Shown in pieces: positions 40,089 to 49,089 of a stretch of 55,068 nucleotides of DNA (the stretch's first letter is position 1; each line of letters begins with the position of its first letter). Origin of the DNA: Bacteroidaceae bacterium. GTDB taxonomy: Bacteria > Bacteroidota > Bacteroidia > Bacteroidales > Bacteroidaceae. The stretch is taken from positions 1 to 55,068 of the forward strand of contig JAFTEV010000043.1 in NCBI GenBank assembly GCA_017453465.1. The letters are read 5' to 3'. Under the pieces are notes generated by a model. The model saw nothing but the letters and a program-made list of their open reading frames with translations. It searched no databases and was not told where the DNA came from. Made by a program: the position numbers and the translations under genes.

Positions 40089-41177
40089 TTACTTTACCTG
40101 CTCATACCATTCATCGGTCACAGGTTCCAGCCATTCGTTGCTGGCTCCTTCCTGCACGTCCTTGTGATAAGTCAGATGTTGGAACCACGAATCGCGGGCT
40201 GCTCCGTGCCAGTGTTTTGTCTCGGCAGGGATGGCAATGACAGTGCCTGGAGTCATCTCCACTGCTGGCTTGCCCCATTCCTGATACCAGCCACGGCCAG
40301 CCACACAGATGAGCACCTGCACTGCCTTGTGGTGAACGTGCCAGTTGTTGCGGCAACGAGGCTCGAAGGTGACATTCGTCACGGCTCCCATCTCGGCGAG
40401 GTAGCTTTGGCCTGTGAAGTATTGTCCGTAGGGATTCTTCACACCTTTAGGCCAGATGCTGAAATCTACCGGCTCTGCAGCTTGGCAGGTTTCGCCAAAT
40501 ACGTCTGCCACAGCCTGTTCGCAGCGCACAGCTTCGGCCTCGCCCACTTTGCGACGCAGTACGGCTGGAATCTCGTGTAGCTGAGCATCCGTCACCCCCA
40601 TGTTGCGTGCGCCGCTGACGTGTGCCTTCAACTGCGGTTCGCAGCCTGGCAGGGCGGCAATGGCAGAGATGGTGACGATTTCGCGGTCGGCAAACGAGAG
40701 GTTGTTGCGAGCAAAGATGTCGCCGAAAAGGTGAGCCTTCAGGTAGTAGTCGGTCTGCGGGGCAAAGGCGTAGTTGAAGGGTTGGCCACCAACCAGTCGG
40801 GTCTGCACCTCTGTGCCCTGCTTCAAAGCATTGTAACTGGCTGGCAGTGGGTCAGCCTCGCGACCAGCCTCTGTCTTCAGTCCAGCCTCAGTGCGTTCCC
40901 CGATGACCTGCTGCAGGGCACCGAGGGCATTCAAACTTCGTGGAAATCCCGTGTAGGCATAGAGCTGAGAAAGAGCCTCCTTCACTTCACTGATGCTCAG
41001 TCCGGCCTCAAATCCCTTGTGTACCTCTTTCTTCAGGGCCTCGATGTCACCCTTGGCCTCGTCTGCGGCTATGCTTACGAGTGCCTGTTGCTTTTCTGTT
41101 AAATTCATGACGTTTTGCGCTTTTAGTTGAATGCCAGCCAGTATCATGGCACTGGCGATGAGGATTGTTTTCATCAT
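40089..41177 (-). CDS. Secreted carboxymuconolactone decarboxylase-like / cupin fusion
   Basis: A 362-residue exported protein (signal MMKTILIASAMILAGIQLKA). Two CMD-like helical segments follow: about residues 25-100 (GFEAGLSISEVKEALSQLYAYTGFPRSLNAL) and 135-220 (LSFADREIVTISAIAALPGCEPQLKAHVSGARNMG). The second lacks the usual CxxC; a single Cys remains. A C-terminal cupin barrel (about residues 255-345) has metal-ligand-type motifs RNNWHVHHKA, then PAETKHWHG. The fusion is common in Bacteroidales and probably detoxifies or isomerises a small organic compound; the substrate is unknown. An AraC-type gene lies divergently 61 bases away. Confidence 0.8.
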   Translation of the reverse strand: MMKTILIASAMILAGIQLKAQNVMNLTEKQQALVSIAADEAKGDIEALKKEVHKGFEAGLSISEVKEALSQLYAYTGFPRSLNALGALQQVIGERTEAGLKTEAGREADPLPASYNALKQGTEVQTRLVGGQPFNYAFAPQTDYYLKAHLFGDIFARNNLSFADREIVTISAIAALPGCEPQLKAHVSGARNMGVTDAQLHEIPAVLRRKVGEAEAVRCEQAVADVFGETCQAAEPVDFSIWPKGVKNPYGQYFTGQSYLAEMGAVTNVTFEPRCRNNWHVHHKAVQVLICVAGRGWYQEWGKPAVEMTPGTVIAIPAETKHWHGAARDSWFQHLTYHKDVQEGASNEWLEPVTDEWYEQVK

Positions 41178-41238
41178 TTTTACTTAATGTTGTTTTCTGA
41201 ATAAACACTTCATTGTTTCTGGGTCGAGCGGCTGCATC

Positions 41239-41907
41239 GTGGGGAGTTTCAGACTCTTCACCATGTGCAGTGTCCACTGGGCACTGCTCTTCGACCCCGA
41301 ACTTTTGCACGGCACGGACCTGGAGCGCAGGATGACGACCTACACTTACTTCTCTTATAATACCAGTGAAGCCTTGTTGATGACAGACGAACAGCGGCAA
41401 ACTATCGTCACGTTGATGGAGGAGATTCGCTGTGAAACGGCTCATGCTGCTGACGGACACAGCCGCCCGATATTGGTGTTTCGCATAGGGCTGATATTGG
41501 AATATGTAGCCCGTTTCTATGCCCTGCAACTGGCTACGCCCACGGCAGCCAGTGCCGATTTGCTCACTCGTTTCGAGAATCTGTTGACGCGCTATTATCG
41601 CGACGGACTCCAGCTGCAACACGGCCTACCCACAGTTCGCTACTGTGCCCAAGAGCTGTTTCTGTCGCCCAACTACTTCGGCGACCTCATCAGGCAACTG
41701 ACGGGCGACACGGCTACGGGCATCATCCGCCGCTTCGTCATGCAGCGAGCCCAGGAACTGCTTGCTGGCGGCATACCCATTACTGAAACAGCAGAGCAAC
41801 TGGGGTTTGGCTATCCGCAGCATTTTACCCGTCTGTTCAAGACCTACTATGGCGCAACTCCCACCGAGTTCTTGAAGAAAAGGCACCAGAAGTCTGCCTC
41901 CATCTGA
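41239..41907 (+). pseudogene. AraC-family transcriptional regulator, 5'-truncated
   Basis: The frame opens only at GTG 41239 and encodes 222 residues. Residues ~10-90 (HWALLFDPELLHGTDLERRM, YTYFSYNTSEALLMTDEQRQ) match the end of the sensor domain of ~300-residue Bacteroidales AraC regulators. The C-terminal ~100 residues form the double helix-turn-helix (SPNYFGDLIRQLTGDTATG; ITETAEQLGFGYPQHFTRLFKTYYGATPTEFLKK). About 80 N-terminal residues, the cupin ligand pocket, are missing. The DNA-binding half is intact, so it may still bind, but ligand sensing should be lost. It is divergent from the CMD/cupin gene, its likely former target. Confidence 0.7.
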
Positions 41908-41941
41908 AAATCAATGTAGTGATATGACTGTCCGCTAAACC

Positions 41942-42514
41942 TTAGAATCGGCTGGCAACGACATCCCAGTCAATGATGTCCCAGAGGGCTGCGAGGTGGG
42001 CAGGACGGCGGTTCTGGTAGTCAAGGTAGTAGGCGTGTTCCCATACGTCGAAGGTGAGCAGCGGAGTGAGGCCGCGTGTGATGGGGTTGCCTGCGTTAGG
42101 CTCCTGGGTGATGTGAAGTTTTCCGTCTTTGTCGGCGGAGAGCCATACCCAGCCTGAGCCGAAGAGGGTGGTGCCTTTCTTTTCAAATTCTGCCTTGAAG
42201 GTTTCAAAGGAGCCGAATTGCTGGTCGATGGCTTGGGCCAATGGACCAGTGGGATGGTTGGCTGCTTTGGGGGCTGTGAACTGGGTGAAGTAGAGGTTGT
42301 GGTTGAGAATCTGTCCGGCGTTGTTGAAGATGCCGCCGTCACTTTGGCGGACGATGTCTTCGAGGGGCAGGTGCTCAAATGGTGTGCCTGGCAGCAGGGC
42401 ATTGAGGTTGTTGACGTAGGCTTGAAGGTGTTTGCCGTGATGGAAACTGAGGGTTTCGGCACTGATGACGGGGCTGAGTGCATCGAGTGCGTAGGGGAGT
42501 TGGATGAGGGTCAT
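41942..42514 (-). CDS. sodB: Fe/Mn superoxide dismutase
   Basis: A 190-residue cytoplasmic enzyme that dismutates superoxide. Metal ligands are in place: His25 (FHHGKHL), His72 (NHNLYF), and Asp156 and His160 (DVWEHAYYLDY). Length and the start (MTLIQLPYALDALSPVIS) match iron-type SODs of anaerobes; the cambialistic form known in this order cannot be separated by eye. It lies 46 bases downstream of purN on the same strand and ends 34 bases from the convergent AraC remnant. Confidence 0.94.
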   Translation of the reverse strand: MTLIQLPYALDALSPVISAETLSFHHGKHLQAYVNNLNALLPGTPFEHLPLEDIVRQSDGGIFNNAGQILNHNLYFTQFTAPKAANHPTGPLAQAIDQQFGSFETFKAEFEKKGTTLFGSGWVWLSADKDGKLHITQEPNAGNPITRGLTPLLTFDVWEHAYYLDYQNRRPAHLAALWDIIDWDVVASRF

Positions 42515-42560
42515 GGGGGTAAAAAATGAAGATTAAAGATTGGAAATTGAAGATTGAAGA

Positions 42561-43136
42561 TTAAAAATTAAAATGTTCTTTGAGTACCTGTTCTACAACG
42601 GCGGGGAAGTGTTGCATTTCCAGCAGGTGTTCTTTTTCGGCGATGTCTTCGGCGCTGTCGGTGGGGGTAAGGGGGGTGCGGAACTGGGCGATGATTTCGC
42701 CGCCGTCGCAGACGGGGCTGACATAGTGGACGGTCATGCCTGTCTCGGTTTCGCCAGCGGCTTTGACGGCTTCGTGTACGTGGTGTCCCCACATGCCTTT
42801 GCCGCCGAACTTGGGCAGCAGGGCGGGGTGGAGGTTGATGATGCGGCGGGGGAATGCCTCAATGAGGTAGTCGGGGATGAGGGGCAGGAAGCCTGCCAGG
42901 ACAATGAATTGAATGTCGTGCTGGCGAAGGATGGGCAGCACGTTGGCAGGGTCTGCCAGCTGTGTCTTGGTGATGATGGCGGTGGGTACGTTTAGTTTTT
43001 CGGCTCGCACGAGTGCGTAAGCGTCGGGGCGGTTGCTGACGACGAGTGCGCTGTGGATGGTGGTGGAGCCTTGGAAGTGGCGGATGAGGTTTTCACAGTT
43101 GGTGCCACTGCCAGAAACAAAAATGGCTATGTTCAT
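42561..43136 (-). CDS. purN: Phosphoribosylglycinamide formyltransferase
   Basis: A 191-residue cytoplasmic enzyme of purine synthesis that transfers a formyl group from 10-formyl-THF to GAR. It has the N-terminal FVSGSGTNCENLI loop and catalytic residues in NLHPALLPKFGGKG (Asn/His pair) and VSPVCDGGEII (Asp). Full length. It is separated from the upstream peptidase gene by a hairpin repeat. Confidence 0.94.
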   Translation of the reverse strand: MNIAIFVSGSGTNCENLIRHFQGSTTIHSALVVSNRPDAYALVRAEKLNVPTAIITKTQLADPANVLPILRQHDIQFIVLAGFLPLIPDYLIEAFPRRIINLHPALLPKFGGKGMWGHHVHEAVKAAGETETGMTVHYVSPVCDGGEIIAQFRTPLTPTDSAEDIAEKEHLLEMQHFPAVVEQVLKEHFNF

Positions 43137-43160
43137 GGTTAAATTGACATTTTTTTTCTG

Positions 43161-43273
43161 GGAGTTAAGGAGTTAAAGGAGTTAAGGAGTTAAGCCAATA
43201 CAGAATGTTAGTAACGGTTTAACTCCTGTCTGAAGGACGAGCGAAGCGATAACTACTTAACACCTTAACTTCC
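43161..43273. repeat. GGAGTTAA-type hairpin element
   Basis: Four tandem GGAGTTAA(A) words (43161-43194) are answered by GGTTTAACTCC (43216-43226) and CTTAACACCTTAACTTCC further right, giving an imperfect hairpin in the spacer between dipeptidyl peptidase and purN. Confidence 0.65.
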
Positions 43274-43293
43274 ATTTCAATTTTCATTCTTTT

Positions 43294-45420
43294 TTATAGA
43301 TTCTTGTTGAAGAAGTCGAGGATTTGGTGGCGGAGGTGGAGGCTGGTGCCTGGACGCTCGCTGATGCTATGGGTGCGCATGGGGTAGGAGATCTGGTAGA
43401 AGGTTTTGCCCTCCTCGATGAGGCGGTTGACGAGCATTTCGCAGTTTTGGTAGTGCACGTTGTCGTCGCCTGTGCCGTGGATGAGCAGGAGGTTGCCTCT
43501 GAGTCCGCTGGCGTAGTTGATGGGGGAGCCTCGGTGATAGCCATCGGGGTTCTGCTGGGGCGTGTTCATGTAGCGTTCCTGATAGATGGTATCGTATAGG
43601 CGTTGGTCGCTGACAAAGGCGATGGCCACGCCTGTCTTGAACACGTCGGGGTAGCGGAACATGCAGTTGAGGGTCTGGCTGCCTCCGCCGCTCCAGCCTG
43701 TGATGCCGATGCGTGTGGAGTCCATCCACTCGAATTGGCGGCAAAGTGACTGGATGCCACGTGCCTGGTCTTCGCTGGCTGCAACGCCTACTTCGCCGTA
43801 GATGCATTTGCGCCACTGGCGACCACGGGGGCTGTTGGCTCCACGGTTTTCGATGGACACGACGACGTAGCCTTGCTGGGCGAGGTATTGCCAGAAGAGA
43901 CTGCTCTCCCAGCGGTCCTGTACGGTGGCTGAGGCGGGTTCGCCATAGACATAATCAATAACGGGGTATTTCTTGCCAGCGTCAAAGTCTTTGGGCTTGA
44001 TAATCCAGGCATCGAGCTGGAGGTCTCCACTTTGCACCTTGATGATTTCTTTGTTCAGGCCGAGGCTGCTGGCTCGTTCTGCGGCTTCGCTGTTGAGTTC
44101 CAGCACTTCCTTCACGACCCATTTGCCAGCTTTGTTCATTTGCAGCAGACGGTATTGGGGCGGCGTGTTGGCGTTGCTGTAGGTCTGCACAGCATAGTCG
44201 CAGGTGGGCGACAGTTCATAGCTGTATTGCCCAGGGCGGTCTTGGGTGGGAATTTTTTCCACTTTGCCGTCTTTGCTGTAGAGGTTGGCGCGGTAGAGGT
44301 AACGCTCGGTGGCGTGGTCGGGTGGGGTGGCCATGAAGTAGAGGTAGCCGCGCTTTTCATCGAGACCGACTTCTTCAATGACATCCAACGGAGCACGGGT
44401 GATGCAGGTCCATTGTTTGCCGTCGGCTGTGACGCGGTAGATGTGTCGCCAGCCGTCGCGTTCACTGGTGAAGGTGAAGTATTTGCCCCCCTTCAGAAAG
44501 TGGATGTTGTCGTTGGTCTCTACCCAGGCAGAGTCTGTGTCGGTGCAGAGCAGGGAGAGGGTCTGCTGCTTGTACTGCCACAGCTTGTTGGTGTTCTGGG
44601 CGCGGTTCATCTGCTGAATGAGCAGTGTGTTGGTGCCAGGGATGTAGTCCATGCGTGGCAGGTAGTTTTCTCGTGCATCGCCGGGGATGGGTATCCACTG
44701 TGTCTCTGCGGTGGCTACATCGACAATGCCGATGCGGACGGCGGAGTTCAGTGTGCCAGCCTTGGGGTAGGGAAAGTGTTGCACGGTGGGGTAGATGCTG
44801 TCCACATTATTTATAATGTCGAACCAGCCTGTGCCGCTGGGGTCGGACTGCCAGTAGGCTATCTCTCGGCTGTCGCCGCTCCAGCGGAAGCCGTCGCGAC
44901 AGTCAAATTCTTCTTCATAGACCCAGTCGAAAGTGCCGTTGATGAGGTTTTCGTCAGGAGATAATCTTTGGGGACTGAGCGTGGTCACGGTGGAGTCGGT
45001 CAGTGATACGCGCTCTACTTTCAGTTCGTTTTGGCTCACGTATGCTACCAACTGGCTATTGGGCGAGAATTTGGCAAATTGTAGGGAGGCTTCAGGCAGA
45101 CCTTTGCCCAGTCTGCGGTGTTCTCCGCTCTGGAGGTCAATAAGGTAGAAGTCGCCACGGGTTTCGTATCGCCACACACGTTTGCGGTTGGTGAAGTCGA
45201 GGGCAAAGCGACCATCGTTGCTGATGGCATAGTAGTCGCTGGATGTTGTCTGACTGGATTCCTCGTAGGGCATTCCGTCTGCGTTCCATGCAGTGTTGGC
45301 AGGGCGTTTGATGGGGATGACTTGCCAGGGGTGCATGGCTTCCTCCAGTGTGAAGCGGGGTTGAGCCTGAAGCAAGAAGGCTGTGACTGCAACCAGTGTC
45401 AGCATAATGAATCTTTTCAT
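43294..45420 (-). CDS. Dipeptidyl peptidase IV-type serine peptidase (S9)
   Basis: A 708-residue exported exopeptidase that removes Xaa-Pro (or similar) dipeptides. Signal peptide MKRFIMLTLVAVTAFLLQAQ; a DPP4-type beta-propeller with the substrate-clamping Glu motif DWVYEEEF; then the alpha/beta hydrolase domain with nucleophile Ser577 (GWSGGG, where DPP4 enzymes usually have GWSYGG), an Asp at 652-653 (HGTGDDNVHY) and His684 (RTHSI). It overlaps the upstream membrane-protein gene by 4 bases and is the last gene of the trmB run. Confidence 0.9.
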   Translation of the reverse strand: MKRFIMLTLVAVTAFLLQAQPRFTLEEAMHPWQVIPIKRPANTAWNADGMPYEESSQTTSSDYYAISNDGRFALDFTNRKRVWRYETRGDFYLIDLQSGEHRRLGKGLPEASLQFAKFSPNSQLVAYVSQNELKVERVSLTDSTVTTLSPQRLSPDENLINGTFDWVYEEEFDCRDGFRWSGDSREIAYWQSDPSGTGWFDIINNVDSIYPTVQHFPYPKAGTLNSAVRIGIVDVATAETQWIPIPGDARENYLPRMDYIPGTNTLLIQQMNRAQNTNKLWQYKQQTLSLLCTDTDSAWVETNDNIHFLKGGKYFTFTSERDGWRHIYRVTADGKQWTCITRAPLDVIEEVGLDEKRGYLYFMATPPDHATERYLYRANLYSKDGKVEKIPTQDRPGQYSYELSPTCDYAVQTYSNANTPPQYRLLQMNKAGKWVVKEVLELNSEAAERASSLGLNKEIIKVQSGDLQLDAWIIKPKDFDAGKKYPVIDYVYGEPASATVQDRWESSLFWQYLAQQGYVVVSIENRGANSPRGRQWRKCIYGEVGVAASEDQARGIQSLCRQFEWMDSTRIGITGWSGGGSQTLNCMFRYPDVFKTGVAIAFVSDQRLYDTIYQERYMNTPQQNPDGYHRGSPINYASGLRGNLLLIHGTGDDNVHYQNCEMLVNRLIEEGKTFYQISYPMRTHSISERPGTSLHLRHQILDFFNKNL

Positions 45421-47984
45421 GGGTGGAGGGTGCTGTGGCGGAGTGTGAAGAAACAGGCCATACCGCAGAGCAACAGCAACAGAGCCAGTGATGTGTAGGC
45501 GATGTTCTCCGTGGTGTGTACCGATTGCGGATCATAAGTGAAGACAACTTCGTGTTTTCCAGCTGGCACGTTGAGTGCACGCAGGACATAGTTGGCACGG
45601 CCAATCTCGGCGGGCTGTCCGTCGATGGTGGCTGTCCAGCCTGGGTAATAAACCTCGGAGAAGACAACCAGTCCGCCCTGTTTGCTTTCTGTGGTGTACT
45701 TGGCTTCTACAGGGCCATAGCTGGTGAGCTGCACGGTGCCTGTGCCGCCAGCCTTCAGGAAGCCAAAGTCGTTCTGGGCTACGATGGCTGTCTGCTTTAG
45801 GTTCGACTTGCCGAGTTCGTCTATTTCCTCGTTGGCATTGTTTACGTATTTCACGTTGGAGACAAACCACGCATTGCCGTTGGCTGTACTGTTTTCAACA
45901 GGCATCTTGACCTTGCCGCCTTCGCCCGCACCGAGGATGAACCACTGTGTGTTGAGCATGTTGATGACGGGGAAGAGCGAATCGGTGTTCACTGCGGAGA
46001 AGTCATAGATGGGGTACTGTGTGTGTTGAACCATCATGGCTACGGTGTCGAGTGGAGCCGTGCGCAGTGCTTCATACACCTTGCTCATTTCGGGAACGAT
46101 ACGCGCTTCGATGAGTTCCTGATAACGGCGAAGTTTGGCGGCATGATAACCGCCTACACTGCTGTAGAACGCACTGGTGGTGTTATCGTTGAACGTGGAG
46201 ACGGTGAAGTTCAGCACGCGGTAGTCTCTGCCTGTGCCGCTCTTTGCCAAGATGTATTCATCAGCTTCTGTCTTCTGGATGCGCGCTACGCCTTGTGGAT
46301 AGACAAACATAGCGTCGTAGAGGTAACGCTTATTCACTTGCCACATGTCGATGAGGCAAAATGCCAGTAGCGAACAGCACAGCACGGTTACCTTTGTGGC
46401 CGAAGGAGAATCCTGCTTTTGGGTATAGCCATACCAGCAGAGTGCGGCAGCCCCCAAGAGGACAAAGATGATGCTGCGCCAACCGTCGCTGGTGAGCATG
46501 GCCAGTCGCATCTGGCTGATGCTGGAGAGAATTTGCTGTCCTGTTGTGGCATCGAAGTAGCCTTGCCCCACGTAGGAACTGATGGCACTCCGGTCGTGAG
46601 TGCTCAGGCAGTCGCCTCCTGTGAACATCAGCAGCAGACACACAACCACAGTGATACTTGTAGCAATCAGCAGGGCTTTCAGGTTGGGCTTCTCGGCAAA
46701 CAGTTTGAGGCCCCACAGTGCCATGAGCGGCACCGTGAATTCCACTACGACCAGGATGCTGGCTACGGTGCGGAACTTGGCATACATCGGCACATGGTCG
46801 ATGGCAAAGTCTGTAAAGCCAATGAAGTTGTGCCCCCAGCTGAGCATCAGCGTGATGGCGGTGGCAATGAGCAGTGCCCACTTCATCGGACTTCGGTTGG
46901 GAATGAGGATGAGGCTCAACACGAACAGCATACACACGATGGCACCCAAATAGACCGGGCCGCTGGTGCCAGGCTGTTCGCCCCAGTACTGTGTGAATGC
47001 ACCGTAAATGCCAGCCTGATTGAATCGTGGGTCAGCCTTCTTCATGGCAGTCTCGTTCATGCTGAGCGGCATACTGGCTCCACCTCGGTAGTTGGGGATG
47101 AGCAGTGTCATCGTTTCGTCGATGCCATAACTCCAAGCCGTGATGTAGCTGCGCTCCAGTCCCGTGTCGGTCTGGTCGTCAGTCTTGTTCTGCTTCACCA
47201 GTTCCGACTTTCCGCGCATGGTCTCCTTCTGGTACTCATACGTGTGGTACAGATTCGGCAGGTTGAGGCAGACAGCCAGGAGACAGGCCACGGCAATGGC
47301 CGCTGTCCCCTTGCAGAATGCGGCAAGCTGCTTCTTGCAGACGGCATCAATCAGGAAGGCCACAGCCATCAGTGCTTCTGGCAGAATGAAGTAATATGTC
47401 ATCTGCACATGGTTACCCTGGATTTGGAGGGCTGCAAAGATGGCCAGTACCACGCAGCCCCACATATAATTCTTGCGATAGCACATCACCATGCCCGCAA
47501 TGGTGGGCGGAATGTAGGCCAAGGTCATCACCTTCCAGATGTGGCCAGCCGCAATGATGATGAAGAAATAGCTGGAGAAAGCCCAGACAATGGCTCCCAG
47601 GGCTGCCATCCATTGGCGGAAGTCGAAGGCTCTCAGCAGGATGTAAAAGCCGAGCATGGAAGCAAAGATGTACCACACGTAGTCGGGAAACCACAAGTGG
47701 TAAGCCTTTTCCACGAAAGCCATCGGCTTCGTGGAGTCGTATGAAGGCGCAATCTGATAGGTGGGCATACCACAAAAGAGCGATGTGTTCCAGCGTGGCG
47801 TTTCGCCATTGTGCGCCTCTCGATACTGTTTTATTTCCACATTGATGCCATCGTTTGCACCGCTATCGTGTTGTTCCAGCCGACGACCCTCGAAGGTGGC
47901 AGGATAGAAATAAGCAAAGCTGATGATGGCAAACAGCAAGATGCACAGTGCATCAGGCAAAAGTTTTTTGAAGTCAAATTTCAT
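45417..47984 (-). CDS. YfhO-family membrane protein
   Basis: An 855-residue polytopic membrane protein. The N-terminal half has about a dozen hydrophobic helices with family features (YFYPATFEGRRLEQHDSG near residue 30, GAIVWAFSSYFFIIIAAGHIWK). A soluble beta-rich C-terminal part (PGWTATIDGQPAEIGRANYVLRALNVPAGKHEVVFTYDP) and a last helix follow. YfhO proteins resemble glycosyltransferase-C enzymes and are linked to lipoteichoic acid glycosylation in firmicutes; the role in Bacteroidales is unknown. It begins 2 bases before the mrp-type gene stop region, in one operon. Confidence 0.85.
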   Translation of the reverse strand: MKFDFKKLLPDALCILLFAIISFAYFYPATFEGRRLEQHDSGANDGINVEIKQYREAHNGETPRWNTSLFCGMPTYQIAPSYDSTKPMAFVEKAYHLWFPDYVWYIFASMLGFYILLRAFDFRQWMAALGAIVWAFSSYFFIIIAAGHIWKVMTLAYIPPTIAGMVMCYRKNYMWGCVVLAIFAALQIQGNHVQMTYYFILPEALMAVAFLIDAVCKKQLAAFCKGTAAIAVACLLAVCLNLPNLYHTYEYQKETMRGKSELVKQNKTDDQTDTGLERSYITAWSYGIDETMTLLIPNYRGGASMPLSMNETAMKKADPRFNQAGIYGAFTQYWGEQPGTSGPVYLGAIVCMLFVLSLILIPNRSPMKWALLIATAITLMLSWGHNFIGFTDFAIDHVPMYAKFRTVASILVVVEFTVPLMALWGLKLFAEKPNLKALLIATSITVVVCLLLMFTGGDCLSTHDRSAISSYVGQGYFDATTGQQILSSISQMRLAMLTSDGWRSIIFVLLGAAALCWYGYTQKQDSPSATKVTVLCCSLLAFCLIDMWQVNKRYLYDAMFVYPQGVARIQKTEADEYILAKSGTGRDYRVLNFTVSTFNDNTTSAFYSSVGGYHAAKLRRYQELIEARIVPEMSKVYEALRTAPLDTVAMMVQHTQYPIYDFSAVNTDSLFPVINMLNTQWFILGAGEGGKVKMPVENSTANGNAWFVSNVKYVNNANEEIDELGKSNLKQTAIVAQNDFGFLKAGGTGTVQLTSYGPVEAKYTTESKQGGLVVFSEVYYPGWTATIDGQPAEIGRANYVLRALNVPAGKHEVVFTYDPQSVHTTENIAYTSLALLLLLCGMACFFTLRHSTLHP

Positions 47985-47985
47985 A

Positions 47986-49089
47986 TTAGTGCTGTATTTT
48001 TACGCGCTCTGTAGGAGCTTGTTCCACATTTCGTTTATCTACCTGGGTAACAATCTTGGCTGCCATGCTCATGAAGGCTATGCCCTGGGGCGAAGCTGGG
48101 TCAAGCACGGCTGGCGTGCCCTTGTCGCCACTTTCGCAGATGTCCTGCACCAGCGGAATCTGCCCCACCAGTGGCACACCCAGTTCTTCTGCCAGTTGCT
48201 TGGCTCCGTCTTTCCCGAAGATGTAGTATCTTTCGTCAGGATGTTGGGCGGGGGTAAACCACGCCATGTTCTCCACCAGTCCGAGGATGGGCACATTCAC
48301 CTTGTCGTTCATGTACATATTTACTCCCTTTCGGGCATCGGCCAGAGCCACCTGCTGCGGGGTGGAAACAATCACCGCCCCCGTTATGCCCAGGGTCTGA
48401 ATCAGCGTCAGGTGAATGTCGCTGGTGCCAGGCGGCGTGTCGAGAACGAGGTAGTCCAGCTCGCCCCATTTTGTGTCGCCAATCAGCTGCTTCAGCGCAT
48501 TGCAAGCCATGCCGCCACGCCACAGCGTTGCCTGGCTGGGGTCAACAAAGAAGCCGATGGAGAGCAGCTTGATGCCATACTTCTCAATCGGCACAATCAG
48601 GTCGCGTCCATCAACCTGTTCGGCGTATGGACGTTCATCTTCCACCTGGAACATCTTCGGCACAGAAGGGCCAAAGATGTCGCAGTCGAGCAGTCCCACA
48701 CGGTAGCCCAGCTTGGCCAGTCCCACAGCCAGATTAGCCGTGACGGTACTTTTGCCCACACCGCCCTTGCCCGAACTGACGGCAATGATGTTCTTCACGC
48801 CTGGCAGCAACTTGTCGGGTTCGGGTGGCAAGGCCGTGGCCGACTTCTCCTGGATAGTCACCTCGCAGTCCTTGTCCACATACATCTTGATAGCAGCCTC
48901 AGCCGCCTTCATCACCGACTTGCGGAAAGGGTCTGTCGGTTTCGGAAATATAATAGAAAAACTCACCTTCAGTCCGTCAATGCGAAGGTCATCCTCCAGC
49001 ATTTCGGCCTCAATCAGGTTTTGTCCGTTGCCGGGATAGCGCACCGTCTTCAGTGCGTCAAAAATCAGTTGCGGATATATCGTTGTCAT
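47986..49089 (-). CDS. Mrp/NBP35-family P-loop iron-sulfur carrier ATPase
   Basis: A 367-residue cytoplasmic protein thought to transfer Fe-S clusters. An N-terminal MIP18/DUF59-like domain (about residues 1-90) precedes the P-loop domain, with the deviant Walker A SSGKGGVGKST and LDCDIFGPSVP, and LVLDTPPGTSD. The region where many homologues carry CxxC reads ENMAWFTPAQHPDERYYIFG here; the change to a form without Cys is, from memory, typical of Bacteroidetes. Its start overlaps the stop of the restriction-modification gene by one base (TAATG). Confidence 0.92.
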   Translation of the reverse strand: MTTIYPQLIFDALKTVRYPGNGQNLIEAEMLEDDLRIDGLKVSFSIIFPKPTDPFRKSVMKAAEAAIKMYVDKDCEVTIQEKSATALPPEPDKLLPGVKNIIAVSSGKGGVGKSTVTANLAVGLAKLGYRVGLLDCDIFGPSVPKMFQVEDERPYAEQVDGRDLIVPIEKYGIKLLSIGFFVDPSQATLWRGGMACNALKQLIGDTKWGELDYLVLDTPPGTSDIHLTLIQTLGITGAVIVSTPQQVALADARKGVNMYMNDKVNVPILGLVENMAWFTPAQHPDERYYIFGKDGAKQLAEELGVPLVGQIPLVQDICESGDKGTPAVLDPASPQGIAFMSMAAKIVTQVDKRNVEQAPTERVKIQH

